From: Synura sp. LO234KE
Taxonomy: Eukaryota; Sar; Synurophyceae; Synurales; Mallomonadaceae
NCBI GenBank assembly: GCA_015143735.1
Contig: VKHC01000010.1
Location: forward strand, 1-31,286
Direction: 5' to 3'
DNA length: 31,286 bases
Positions 20,638 to 31,015 of the stretch are shown here, one piece after another; within the stretch, counting starts at the first letter, position 1; each line of letters opens with the position of its first letter. The notes beneath the pieces were generated by a model. The model was given only the letters and a program-made list of their open reading frames with translations. It searched no databases and had not been told where the DNA came from. Both the position numbers and the translations under genes were made by a program.

Positions 20638-22190
20638 CACTGTTGCAGCATCGCCAGCTGCATAGGATATTTTGAACTATTCTGTCCACTGCCATTTACC
20701 TACTGCACTATGCCTGCCCTTCTTGCTACTCCGTATATCGCTCGACTGCTCAGTAGGCGTTGCATCTCCACCGTCAGGAGCTATCCGTAATTAACGGTCA
20801 ATTTTGTAGGTAGTTGCGGCTATTCTCTATTCAGTTTTTGCTTTCATACGCTACACTGGTGCACACTTCAATTTTGCTTCTACTTCACTTTTCTTCTAAT
20901 AGTAAGATAGACTAGAGGCAGACTGTATACGACCATTTAAATAATCTAATTTAATTACGTATGCACGAGCGGGGTGGAGCGCCGCATTTGACATCCTTTA
21001 TGTGATGTTTAAACATGACGTGACATATGCGCCATTGTTTACAACGTGTAACGGACGTGGTCAAGACAAGCGTGCAAGGGCATGAGCTAGGAGTTGGATT
21101 TATATGGCAGATAAAGCACGGCGGGACATTGGGGGAGCTCTATGGGACTTCGAGACGTGTGATGGAGTGCTATGTTCAAGCGCAAGACGCAAGGAGTTGA
21201 AGCTTACACGGAAGGGGAGGGCGGCTTGGGCTGGTTTGAGCGGGTTGCGTCAAGAGCGTTTCAAAGCGTTCTGCGATGATCCTGACACTTCCTGAACGTT
21301 AATTGGCTATTATGAAGCATGTATATAGTGCCTGTAAAGTTACCTGGTGTGTTGGAGGTCCTACGCCGTTGCTGCTCGATGCGTCCAGGAGGGTCTGGCA
21401 GACAAAGTGATATTTGTGGGTTGGAGAGCAGATATGGCGAATGACAAATTATTTTCATGCAGAAATCGGTCATTAAGACATGATGTGCAATCGTCAAATT
21501 AAATTATCTCAAGATCTTTTGGCTGGAGCGAGTTATGGGGTGGGCCAAGAATCTGTTGTCAGGAGAGCATGATTATCTCTTCCAAAGTAAGAGACAGTTT
21601 TCAGAAAAACTAACTTAGAGCCTTATATATTGTGCCAAGAGCTTACAGACTCGAAGAATTTTTAAGTTTCGACCCTTCGGAGACGATCTGATGTTAGGCG
21701 ATTTTATTTGTCGAATTTTCCTAGTTTTTCTGTGAAGCGAGTTAAATTAAAATATTTTGGGAAATTATTTGTTGACCTAATTGAATTTCGTACCTCTAAG
21801 AAAATTTGCTACTATCTCTTCATATTTTGCGAGTTCTAAAAATGCCGTTTCTTACTGATTTTACTATTTGTATGCCAAGTTGCCACGTCTTGTAATTTCT
21901 GTGATGGGGGTTAATATCTCATTTGCATGATCTGAAATGATTTATTTTACCTGATTTTATGCATTGCTTCATGAGATATTCTATTTTGAGTTTTAGGTTG
22001 TTTGAAATTGTATTAAAACTTGAAATTTAACGCTTATCACGTCTATGTGTCCGCACGTGTGATACGCTTCGTTTGCTTATTATGTAATTAATTTAGTTGT
22101 TTTTGGTTGAAATCTGTCTTTAGGCACTGAGCCCCAATATCTGTTGTTAACGACTAAATACTGCGATTAGTTATGTTGTACCTGTACCAA
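20638..22190 (+). mobile_element. Roughly 1.6-kb dispersed element, copy 1 (ends recognised)
   Basis: The left end (cactgttgcagcatcgccag; later ctatccgtaattaacg at about 20781-20800) and right end (about 22015-22190, tcacgtct, tatgtaattaattta) recur in the same order and similar spacing at 23298 and 24727-24890. The interior is poorly conserved and shows no transposase frame. Best read as a degenerate non-autonomous element. Confidence 0.5.
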
Positions 22191-22499
22191 GTAGTCTGCA
22201 CTTTGTTATAGCAACAAAACTCAGAAGTTGTTTCTGAGACAAGTTAGGGCGCGGTGATCAGAGAGATTAGATTGAGGTCGAACTCAATTAGTTACGAGTT
22301 GAAAACCTTACGCCGAGCATACCACATCCTAGTCCCGTGCTAGTAGTAATGGATAAACGAGTAACATGTTTCTAATAATTGTTTTAACACTGCTTTCTTA
22401 TATTAGTATGCGCCAATACAGCGATTCCCACAGCGGAACTACTACAGCCACAGCTACAGTTTCAAAACAGTACCAAAACTTATCCAAGTGTTTTACGAC

Positions 22500-23176
22500 T
22501 TGGGTTCTAATTAGTAGTTCTTCCTCGTCAAAAGTACAGGGGACAACTCCCGGCTTTTAGCTTAAGCTGCGAAATTGAAAATCGCGAACTGTAAATCGGA
22601 ATCTCCAACCTCCCTAGGATAATACTAGCCGTCAAAGAGAGAAAAATCCAAGGGTGTTTCGCAACAAGGCGAAGGTAATTTAGGCCTCCAGCGAACTCAA
22701 TTCTGTCCGAGATAATACAACTTCTTATTGTAATGGATAACCCATCCCGGACTCTCTTTCGGCCTAGCCATTTTGGGTAACAATCTAGGTTTGAAGCTCG
22801 AAGAAAATTAAGTTCGAACCTAGTTTCTTTGCAAAATTGTGCAGGAGAAAATTCTATGATAAGTCGATTATCATCGTCCACCTCTTTAAATTTTCAGTTT
22901 GGCAACAGTGTTCCAACATTTCCTTCTGCTCCCTTTTTCCATTTAATTCCGGAATCTACCAAGCCTGATGAAGTTATTTCTGCCTGTCATGGAGGTAGTC
23001 TGTACTCAGATCCCTTTATATATGTTGGCGCTGAAGGAGGAGCAGAAAATAACGATGAGCGTGCACAAATGCCCGATTTGAAGCAACTCGCCTCCCGGAC
23101 TTTATTTTATAATTGGGGGAGGACGTGTAAAATGTCAACACTCCCACGTCCGGCAATCTTGACTAATGGGTGCTAG
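22500..23176 (+). pseudogene. Decayed member of the FRFGA family (copy II)
   Basis: 22520-22840 aligns in the same strand with 30320-30640. The product reads AFSLSCEIEN, then an in-frame TAA, then ISNLPRIILAVKERKIQG, where the 30.4-kb copy has AFSVSCEMEI and FSNLFKMVTVKEKEIQG. A two-base deletion before this block breaks the frame. Downstream, from about 22784, SRFEARRKLSSNLVSLQNC runs on as an open frame to 23174 (MISRLSSSTSLNFQFGNS, later MPDLKQLASRTLFYNWGR). That region compares with the FRFGA..TPDLN..SQN..ISQRSSS order of copy I. The gene is therefore broken in its 5' half but open in its 3' half. Function unknown. Confidence 0.5.
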
Positions 23177-23297
23177 AATATATGAAAAGTGCGCCAACAA
23201 GACAATCTCAAAAATATTTTATGTAGAAGGATGCTGGCATTGCAGCTTCTACTTTCGTGTTTGATATCATATTCCATGGAGGGGAGGGGAGAGAGGG

Positions 23298-24895
23298 CAC
23301 TGTTGCAGCATAGCAGCTGCATAGGCCGCTACTGATCATTCTTCGCAGTTTCTATCGAATCCTGCTGTACTGTGCCACCCCAACCATGTAATTATCCACA
23401 TGTGTCGACTGATCAGCGGAGGGTATATCTCCACCCTCAGGATCTATCCGTAATTGACGATTACACTTATGCTAATTTGCGTACACATTTCGTAAAATGC
23501 GGTGTACTGCCTAGGTACCCTATCGGTGGATTGGTAACGGAACTATTGTTGCTGCTGGTCTATAGTGATCTTATTTGATCCCTCAAACACGGAACTTGGG
23601 TACCACTTGGCTGTGGTGCTGTGATGCATCTCCTGTGCGACACATATGTAGTCTTTTCCCTACTTTATGCTCCTAATGCTATCCTAGTTCTTGCAGCTCA
23701 AATAGGTAGAAATCATATAATGGCCTTTGAAGTTGGTATATAATATAAAGTTTATGAGGCGCACACGTCAGGGGAGGTCGATATAAAGTTTTGCGTGATA
23801 TGCTGTGATTGCGTAAACATGTTGAAATTAGGTGGAAATGAAGGGAAAGCATATGAGTGACGTGTTCGGGGGGGATACGTAAGCTGTGCATTTGAGCAGG
23901 CAGGAAACATGTTAGAAAAGAATATTTTGAGCATAGGAGGAGCGCGGGGTTACACTGCAACGATATGGCAAGATGTGCGTGTTGGGGTCAAAACAGTACT
24001 AAAATACAGTTAGGCGCTGGAGAGGTTTCAAATCATAGCATTCGACCGGCTGCCGTCTGGGGCGTTTTCGGGCCATTTGAAGGGAGCTTGACATCTGCAA
24101 AGCGTTCAAGAGGTGATTTGCAATGTGTATGAGCATATGGCAAGCTTACGTTTCGATGGTGAATATGGGTGTAACATATGTCGGTCAGCACATGACAGGG
24201 TTATAACTGCTATGGTTCTAATGAGGGTCCTATGATGCAATATAAACGTTGAGAGGTCATATCCATGCTTGGAAATGATGTTTAAATGATTTGAAATGAT
24301 GGTGGAATGGTGTACCTTAAAGAATCGCTTCAGGTGTTTCGATGGGTTTTTGGCGCTAAAAAATGCGCAGGCGCGTTTATAATATTCATCACATATCAGT
24401 TCAAGTTAAAATAAAAACTGGTTACGGAATCAAATTACGCGCACAGATATGGAGAATCCATTTGGGAAAACGTTGCTTGGTCCACATCTATCCTTCTTCC
24501 GACTCCTTGATTCTTCCACATATATTTGCTGACTCCTTGATGCTTTTGTTGTTCTTGGTTGGTCCTGGTATGATCATTTTAGCGCTGTGCAAAAAGTGAT
24601 GAAGATTGGTATCTATCGTGATTTTTGCAGTTACTGACATGGATGCTTGTGATTTGAGTCGTGTTATTTGACATTGGTCGTGTTATTTGAGTCCATGCGT
24701 TGATTAATTAAATTTGGGGGTGTTTTTACACTCAAACTTTAACATTTTCACGTCTGTATGACCCCACGTAGTTGGATACCATAAACGCATTACGTAATTA
24801 ATTTACTTCTTTGGCTATAATTGGTTTTCGGTGCTTAGACGTTTGGTTTAGTGAACGAAATTGATTGTTGGTAATCAGCAGTCATCAACTGGCTT
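23298..24895 (+). mobile_element. Roughly 1.6-kb dispersed element, copy 2 (ends recognised)
   Basis: Same end blocks as 20638-22190: cactgttgcagcatagcagc at the left, then tctccaccctcaggatctat and ccgtaatt, and ttcacgtct..tacgtaattaatttac at the right (24739-24815). Interior weakly related at best. No coding frame supported. Confidence 0.5.
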
Positions 24896-25019
24896 AGGTA
24901 TAGGGTACTTTAAGATAGTTGGAAGCTTGGAAGCGGATTCTAAGCGATATTATATCGATATTCGTGTAAGGGATTTTTCGTGGTGCCAAAGGTCAACTTA
25001 CAAATCATCACAAAGTCTA

Positions 25020-25480
25020 CCAGAGCATTCCTCAGTTCCATAGTCTTGAAGGATTGACTTTGGTACACTCCCGGAGTATTCTTGGGCGTTATTAGACTAC
25101 TTTTCTGCCCCATAAATATGGAATGTATGAAGATCTCTTCACAACCATCGGGGATCAAGACATCTGGAAAAAGGTAATCAACCCCTGATAAGCTGAACTT
25201 CTTGAAAAAGTAGAGTTAAGCATGAAGCTCTTCTTGGTCTATTTCTTTTACTCCGTCCCTCGCGCCCCTTCAACTCGCATTTCTTCGTTCGCTCGTCCGT
25301 CTACAAAGCGGTATAAACAGGCCGCACCTCCGAGAGCGCCTTAGCAAAGAGGCCCATCACGAGCGACCCCCCGAAGCTGGACCAACAGGAGGAAACGCTC
25401 GAAGAAGACGTGTACGGACCCGATCGGCGGAGCACCTTGCTTGAAGCGACCGTGGAACACGCGATTCGCTATTGTTCTTA
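25020..25480 (+). other. Exon-like fragments of an unidentified plus-strand gene
   Basis: 25114-25171 lies between a TAG acceptor and a GTAATC donor in one open phase (FLPHKYGMYEDLFTTIGDQD, then IWKK). 25320-25479 carries an open frame ending in TAG with SALAKRPITSDPPKLDQQEE and STLLEATVEHAIRYCS, preceded by a pyrimidine-rich tract. Composition is coding-like, but the fragments do not join in phase and no start was found. They could be remnants of a truncated gene. An antisense frame at 24940-25158 is an alternative reading of the first part. Confidence 0.25.
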
Positions 25481-26200
25481 GATCCATTCGCTTGTCCTCT
25501 CTTTTTCTCGCCTGGTTTCGTTCGTTGTGGTGGCCCGTCCTATGCACTTGCTGGCATCACTGGTGTTCATAGTACCCTCTTGTCGCTCCGATACTATGTG
25601 TCATGTTTCCCTCTGTGGTCCCTTGGGTGTGGTACGCGCGTATCACTCTGTCTTTTCGGGGACGTCGTCGCGTACTAACCATCTCCGTGGGAGGACTTTC
25701 CTACACTTTCTGGCGGAGGCCTCCTCCCCCTACCCACACTTGGTCAAGGGGTTCGCCAGTTGGCACATTGGGACTCCATGTTATTAGGCATGTCTATGTC
25801 GAAGGACTGGTACCTCATCATCGATAATGCCTAGTAATATAGTACCACTTAAGTTGATGAATGATTCTTTTCGGTGAACACCAAGCTATTCGCTGTCCGA
25901 GTGGTGGTACAGCAGAACATTTTACATAGCTACCACCAACATACTAGCGGCGCAGCTATAGTAACTGCCAGCTACAGAGGAACCGCTATTTCCTATGGCG
26001 AATGCTTCTTGTTTCGCCAGCTGGTCTCCAATAAGAATTACTGGTAATAATCCATTCGTCCTGTTTTGAATATTTACAGAAGTAGTTTTAACAAGATGAA
26101 TACTTGGAAGCGATTCGCTCTTACTTCTTGGAAAATATCTATCTGATATTTCTCTAGTGTGGAGAAGCTCACCATGATTGACAAGATTCCAAACCACTCA
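25481..26200. other. Non-coding or unassigned stretch
   Basis: Overlapping short frames in several phases, none with recognisable motifs. The ggggacgtcgt.gc block near 25658 is shared, inverted, with about 12705-12725, marking a second copy of a small repeat. Confidence 0.35.
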
Positions 26201-26214
26201 TCAGTGGATAAAAA

Positions 26215-26440
26215 TCCATGCTATAGTGGTACCGACTCTAGTGGTACCACCCAAAGTCCACCACTAAAACCCCAGCTATAGCTGGTTGGATTTTGGATGG
26301 ACCAGCTATAGCTGGTGACCAAGGGTTTAAGGGGTCAAAAATGGAAGGTCCTGGACATTTTAGGTGAACTTTGGTGGTGGACTTTAGGTGGTTAGGTTTT
26401 GGGTGGACCGACTATAGCTGGTGGCGGCACTTATAGAGTA
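26215..26440. mobile_element. Palindrome-rich foldback element
   Basis: Contains ACCAGCTATAGCTGGT (26301-26316, perfect palindrome), the same core again at 26272-26285 and an imperfect third at about 26409-26423. Flanking arms ccacccaaagtccaccacta (about 26249-26268) and their reverse complement (about 26370-26392) make a foldback. No coding capacity. Probably a small inverted-repeat element. Confidence 0.6.
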
Positions 26441-26805
26441 CGGTGAATAAATTTTGGTACGTAGGTCGATTGTGGTGCTTTGAGGCGAACTCATTATCAT
26501 TATGAAAATAAATCAATGGCCTTACCGTCTATAAGGAGAATGCACCTAAGAGTTTATGAGAAAAACTAGTACATTTGGAGAAAAACTAGTCAAAAAGTGC
26601 AAAGTTGTAGCTGATTATATTCACTTCGTTCACAAATCTCCTTGAACAACTTACTAAACCAATAGTATGCGAAACTTTTCTAAAATATTACTGAGGTACA
26701 GGTTAACATGACACGAACAACCTTCCGTCGCCAAACACAACGCAGATAAACACTATTTAAACGACCAACAAAAAGGGTGAAGGCAGCTCACGTCGCCCTC
26801 CCCCA
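26441..26805. other. Intergenic region 3' of the DZIP1-like gene
   Basis: AT-rich DNA with no gene, repeat or RNA signal that I could support. Confidence 0.4.
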
Positions 26806-28497
26806 CTAATAGCTCTCCAGTAGCCTACCCTGAATCTCTTTAGCCAGCGCCTCAATAACTACCTCGCTGCCTCGTCCCTCCAACGCTTCCCTTCTCCGAG
26901 CCTCTGCGCGCATGCGGGCCGCCTCCATCAGCGAGGCTGCATCACCTTGCATAAGCGGGGAGCTGTACAGGGCCATAGCATCCTCCAGGAGAGAGGTGCG
27001 GCCCACCGCTGCGGCACCGCTCAAGTCCCGGGTCACGTCCCCTAAGACGACGTTGTCAGTAAGAAGAACGGGCGGGCTGGTCTCGCCTTCTGCTGGTCGA
27101 CTCAAGGCCAGAAATGACTGTGACATAGACGTGTCCCTGTCCACTCTCTCGTAAGTGTCTCCCACCCCTCGATCGGTCCGCACAACGCTGTTGTCCCTCG
27201 CCGTCTTCCTGGTGAGTGCATTGTACCGAGCCGCCTCTACGGTCGCCCGCTCCCGCTCTGAACTCAATGCGATTTGGAGCGCCCTCTCCTTGGCCCTGGA
27301 CTCCTCCAGAGCTCTGCGCCAGTCCACCTCAGCCTCGTAGCCTTCCCGATCCCGCTCTCGAGCCACCACCGATTTCCATTTGCGAAGTGCCATGCCAAGA
27401 ACGGTTATTACGTTCACCCGGACATACGCCACTACCGCGCGAACCATAGACATCTGCACCCTCCGATTCACCACAGAGGAGTTCTCAGTGGCGAGTGAAG
27501 TGGTGGATGTGGATAATGTCTGGTGCTGGAGCGAATCTGTCGCGGTGTTTATGTCCCTCGTGTGCACTCCAGCTGATAAGGTGGAATCTGTGTTCACACC
27601 GAACGACTTCTTATATTCTGTGACCGTTGGGGCCACTTTCTTATCATCCTCAGGCGTGGTGACCGCAGATGCTCTCGTAAAGTCATGTAGCATGTTCAAC
27701 CAGATCAAACGATGTTTCTCGGCTTCAACTGTGCTACTTTGTAATGTACTAGTCATCGCTTGAAGCAACATTTCCGCTTGATGCTTCCAGTCCATTTCAG
27801 TTTGCCCGAGCTTGGTCTCGTGTTGATACTGGAGGGTGTTCATCAACCGGTGCAATTCGTCCATGAAGGTTGATCTTTGATCGTCGAGGATTTCCTTCAT
27901 GAATGAACGGGTTTCCTTCTCGTGCTTTAAAACTGATTCTACTATTGGTTGGATGCCGGAGTAATTTTCGCGTACGTCTGCTTTGTTCGACTCGTTTCTG
28001 GAGTTAGGATCGTAAACCACGCGAGGACTTTGTTCATCTTTTCCCTTGATCATTATTTGATACTTTGTTAGGGATTCTCTCAACAATTTCAGCTGTTTTT
28101 GATATATCTTTACATCTTCCTTAAGCGCGACTACTTGACGCTCAAGAATTGTAGAGCTCTTAGTTAGATCGCCATTCTTCGAATAGAGATCGCGAACAAG
28201 TTTAAACTGTGATTCTTGACAAAATAGTAAATATTCCAGCAGAAGTTGCATCAATTTAACAAGTTTAGTGGTACTTTGTACAGTATTTTGTTTGACATCT
28301 TCCACTCGGTATTCGCAGAAAGTGACTGGATCCAGTATAGCCTGAAGCTCATCAATCTAAAATGGACGTTAAGATTCCGATGAACGAAAGTTTGGTATCG
28401 ACAAACTTACCCGAATATCCTCAATTACACTGGCTAAATCAATACTAGATATTAATTTCCAGTCAAGGGCTCCTACCCTTTGTCGGAAGGAGAACAT
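26806..28497 (-). CDS. DZIP1/Iguana-like ciliary basal body protein
   Basis: Two exons, 28497-28411 and 28356-26806 (stop TAG), with a 54-bp phase-0 intron (GTAAGT...TTAG), give 545 aa. The N-terminus matches the Dzip-like N-terminal domain: MFSFRQRVGALDWKLISSID, then VIEDIRIDELQAILDP, VTFCEY, and a helical LVKLMQLLLEYLLFCQE. Coiled coil follows at about residues 70-115 and again at about 345-390. DZIP1 family proteins act at the basal body and ciliary transition zone and in Hedgehog-related signalling in animals, so this gene implies a ciliated or flagellated stage. The single C2H2 zinc finger that follows the N-domain in animal DZIP1 is not visible; no Cys pair occurs in residues 80-200. 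The C-terminal half is Arg/Glu-rich and not recognised. Divergent from the GNAT gene. Confidence 0.75.
28357..28410 (-). other. Intron of the DZIP1-like gene
   Basis: 54-bp phase-0 intron, CGG|GTAAGT donor and TTTTAG|ATT acceptor on the minus strand. Splicing it joins two parts of the Dzip-like N-domain. Confidence 0.85.
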
Positions 28498-29147
28498 AAT
28501 TCAATTTAAATAATGTATGTGACATGCGTGACGTATCGTAAGGATGCAGAAATATGGAATATAATCAAGTAAGTAAATCAAAACTATCATTAGTATACAC
28601 TTGTTTTTGACTCCACTTGAGTTCCCCATTAAGCGATTTTTTAATTATTTTCTCCTCGTAATTTTTCCACTATGATGATAATGACTAATTTGTTGTTCTC
28701 TTGTAAGTGACGCGACAACTTACTGTATTCCTTCGCGGAATATATCTAACCCTAACTGAGAAATTGTTAAACTAGCAGTTTAACAGTTAGTAATGGTAGT
28801 TTTTACATATTTTTCTTGCCTTGGTAATCCCATTCCTTTGGACTGCCGAAATATGTAAAAATATGTTTGGCCTGCGACTTACAAGTTGTGCAACAATACA
28901 TTTGAGGATAGATATCAAGCCCTTGTAATATTAGGCGGTTGGGTTCGCCCCCGCATTTGCACGGATGAATACTGTCTAGGGAAAAAATGCTTCTGTCACG
29001 AGCTGAGTGGAACCATTTATCGTATTATTTCCACGGACAAATATTACGCGCCTTCAACATTTTCTACATGATTTTTTTCTGTTTGTAGGAATAACTGCAC
29101 TCATATATCTTGAATATTTGTGGGCCGAGGCGAGAGAAGGACGCACT
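28498..29147. promoter_or_regulatory. Divergent intergenic region with nested inverted repeats
   Basis: 650 bp between the start codons of the DZIP1-like (minus) and GNAT (plus) genes. Three nested inverted repeats lie within 28700-28885: cttgtaagt / acttacaag (outer), GTTAAACT-AGC-AGTTTAAC at 28766-28784, and TTTTTACATATTT / AAATATGTAAAAA at 28800-28812 and 28849-28861. They may be a small foldback element or regulatory palindromes. A possible 3' splice site (TTTGTAG) precedes 29089, so the GNAT 5' UTR may contain an intron. Confidence 0.5.
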
Positions 29148-29708
29148 ATGGCATATAAAATTCGAGTGGCAACGATATCCGATCTTGAACAAGTACTTTA
29201 CGTCTCTAATGAGGCATTCTTAGCTGACTCATTTTTCAAAAAGCCCGAATTCCACCGCAGATTTAAGTTTGATGATATTATGGCCATGTTTTCAAAAGAA
29301 AACGCATTTTTCCTTGTTGCCTATGTTGATATAAACGATCAAGTTATCGGAAGTATTTATTTGGAAATATGCACGACTCCATTTCCTACAATAAGTGGGC
29401 ATTTCTCCGCTGTTTCAGTGCTAAGCAAGTACCGCAACTTGGGAGTTGGTAGTGCCCTGGTGGAGGCCGCTGAAATGAGACTACAACGTTTTACCTCTTC
29501 GAATGATTCCTCTACCGGCCACTCAGGTCAACCTCGAAATAAAGTGATGGATATTGACGTGGTTAGCGTACGACCCGACTTGATCGAATGGTATAAGAAA
29601 AAGGGGTACGTCGTGGGGGCGGAAACGAAGCCGGCTGAATTCATTTCTAAGGTTCAACCTGAATTAGATGTTTGTTTAATTAGAATGCAAAAGTCCTTTG
29701 GTGGTTGA
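29148..29708 (+). CDS. GNAT-family N-acetyltransferase
   Basis: An intact 186-aa frame from ATG to TGA. GNAT enzymes move an acetyl group from acetyl-CoA to an amine. Visible marks: an N-terminal beta strand and helix (YKIRVATISDLEQVLYVSNE), a central beta hairpin (FFLVAYVDINDQVIGSIYLE), motif A with SKYRNLGVGSALVEAAE (residues 93-109, the R-x-x-G-x-G acetyl-CoA pyrophosphate loop), and motif B near EWYKKKGYVV (148-157). Length is usual for a single-domain GNAT. A Ser/Gly-rich insert (residues 117-130) separates motif A from the next strand. The frame is open upstream of 29148, but that part (to 29007) crosses a probable splice acceptor and is hydrophobic without homology, so I take the ATG at 29148. 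The substrate cannot be read from sequence. Confidence 0.88.
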   Translation: MAYKIRVATISDLEQVLYVSNEAFLADSFFKKPEFHRRFKFDDIMAMFSKENAFFLVAYVDINDQVIGSIYLEICTTPFPTISGHFSAVSVLSKYRNLGVGSALVEAAEMRLQRFTSSNDSSTGHSGQPRNKVMDIDVVSVRPDLIEWYKKKGYVVGAETKPAEFISKVQPELDVCLIRMQKSFGG

Positions 29709-30277
29709 TTGCCTGCCATTTAATCGCGATAATACAATGTATTTACAGTTTGAGACTATAGCTGCTGTCTTAGGCTACCGCTTGACCGTGAGAACGACGT
29801 CCTTGAGCAGCATTTTACTACTTTTCAGACTGCACTTTCACCAGCAGTTGTCAGTAGTTATGCGCTACTAGGATTGGTAACTTGAAGCGATAGACTAACC
29901 TGTAAAGGTTCATGCTTTTTTCCGATAGTACATCTAACAAATGAGGGGGTGTCTAAAGGCAGAGTATCATGGTGCTCTCTTACTCCAAACATCACCTATA
30001 GTAGCTACACATATACATTTAATATTAAAAAAAGATCAATTTTTGAGTGTGCCGTGTGCGGTTGTGTGTGCCCTCCTTTAGTAGTACACAGTAGTAGGAG
30101 GGACTAGTTAGTTATTTACCATACACCCTGTATTGCGCCGCCAGATGCTGTTTGACCATGTATTTTATTTGACGAATTCAGGGATCGGGAGTCGTAAATA
30201 TAGTAGATTTAAAATCATGTTTTGTGTGACTGTACCAAAGCATATTTAGTACTTTCCTACTCGGGTTCTGAGTAGTT
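29709..30277. other. Intergenic region 3' of the GNAT gene
   Basis: No gene, RNA or clear repeat supported. Confidence 0.4.
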
Positions 30278-31015
30278 TTGCCTCAGAATGACCTAAAGGC
30301 TTCTAGATCCAAATTATCGAAGCCTTCAAAAGCGCAGGCGACACTGCTCCCTGCTTTTAGCGTAAGCTGCGAAATGGAAATCGCGACCAGCAAAACTGGT
30401 TTCTCCAACCTATTCAAGATGGTGACCGTCAAGGAGAAAGAAATTCAAGGGTATTCTTTAAGTCGAAAGTAATCCAGACCTCGAGCCAACTTAGTCCTGT
30501 CAGAGATAAAAATTTTAGTTTTCTTGGAAAACCATCGCCGAATCTGAAGTTACGCCAATTTATTTCGCGCTGCAATTTAGGTTTGGAGCTCAAGTGCTAT
30601 CAACTCCAGACCTAAGCTTTTCGCGAAATTGGTTTGGCGTCAACTCTTCGAATTTAATCCGACAACTTTTTCTTGTCCAAATTTTCGGTTCGGTCACAGA
30701 ACTCGAGCGGACAATAAATTCAGCTACAGAAATTTTTGCAGTTATGGCGGCTGCACCAGTCTCGGGGGAGCCTCTTGAAAACTTCTTCGAGTCTAAATTT
30801 TTGGTTGAAGACGATATCTCTGAAAAGCACGGACTAATTCTGATTTCGCTAAATGTTCAGGCACATCGAGAACAGCCAGACTCTTTTAAATCGGCATATA
30901 GAAGAAGAGACCCTCTAGAAAATTCAGGGAGTATCGCTTTCTCCGTTGGAAGAAGCCTGGTCTGCCATCTCTAAAGTGGAACAATTGACTGAAACATTTC
31001 TTTCCGTGTTGTGAA
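30278..31015 (+). CDS. FRFGA-family gene, best preserved copy (copy III), model incomplete
   Basis: Two open blocks. The first (about 30290-30472) encodes AFSVSCEMEIATSKTGFSN and VTVKEKEIQGYSLSRK and ends at a GTAATC donor-like site. The second is open from about 30524, after an ATTTTAG acceptor, to 30974: ALQFRFGAQVLSTPDLSFSR, NWFGVNSS, later FFESKFLVEDDISEKHG. An in-phase alternative tail, GVSLSPLEEAWSAISKVEQL, runs to TGA at about 31013 if an acceptor ending at 30929 is used. No ATG starts the first block, so a 5' exon is missing or lost. The phases of the two blocks (2, then 0) do not fit with the simplest sites, so the join is unresolved. Homology to copies I and II on the same reading frame is the main evidence that it codes. 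Function unknown. Confidence 0.42.
30548..30642. repeat. Imperfect inverted repeat over the FRFGA block
   Basis: Left arm gtt-acgccaatttatttcgcg and ttaggtttggag; the right arm, reverse-complemented, reads gttgacgccaaaccaatttc and ttaggtctggag. Equivalent hairpins lie at 22785-22823 (ctaggtttgaa / ttcgaacctag) and about 14308-14352. The fold is thus a shared property of the family's coding block. Confidence 0.65.

Noticed and set aside
25922-26197. Minus-strand 91-codon frame as a transposase or pol fragment
   Set aside because: No catalytic motif or recognisable retroelement signature could be seen.
26215-26440. CRISPR array
   Set aside because: The short palindromic cores are irregularly spaced, few, and lie in inverted arms within a eukaryotic genome.
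29007-29147. N-terminal extension of the GNAT protein
   Set aside because: The frame is open, but the segment crosses a TTTGTAG acceptor-like site, has no homology-like features, and the GNAT fold is complete from 29148.
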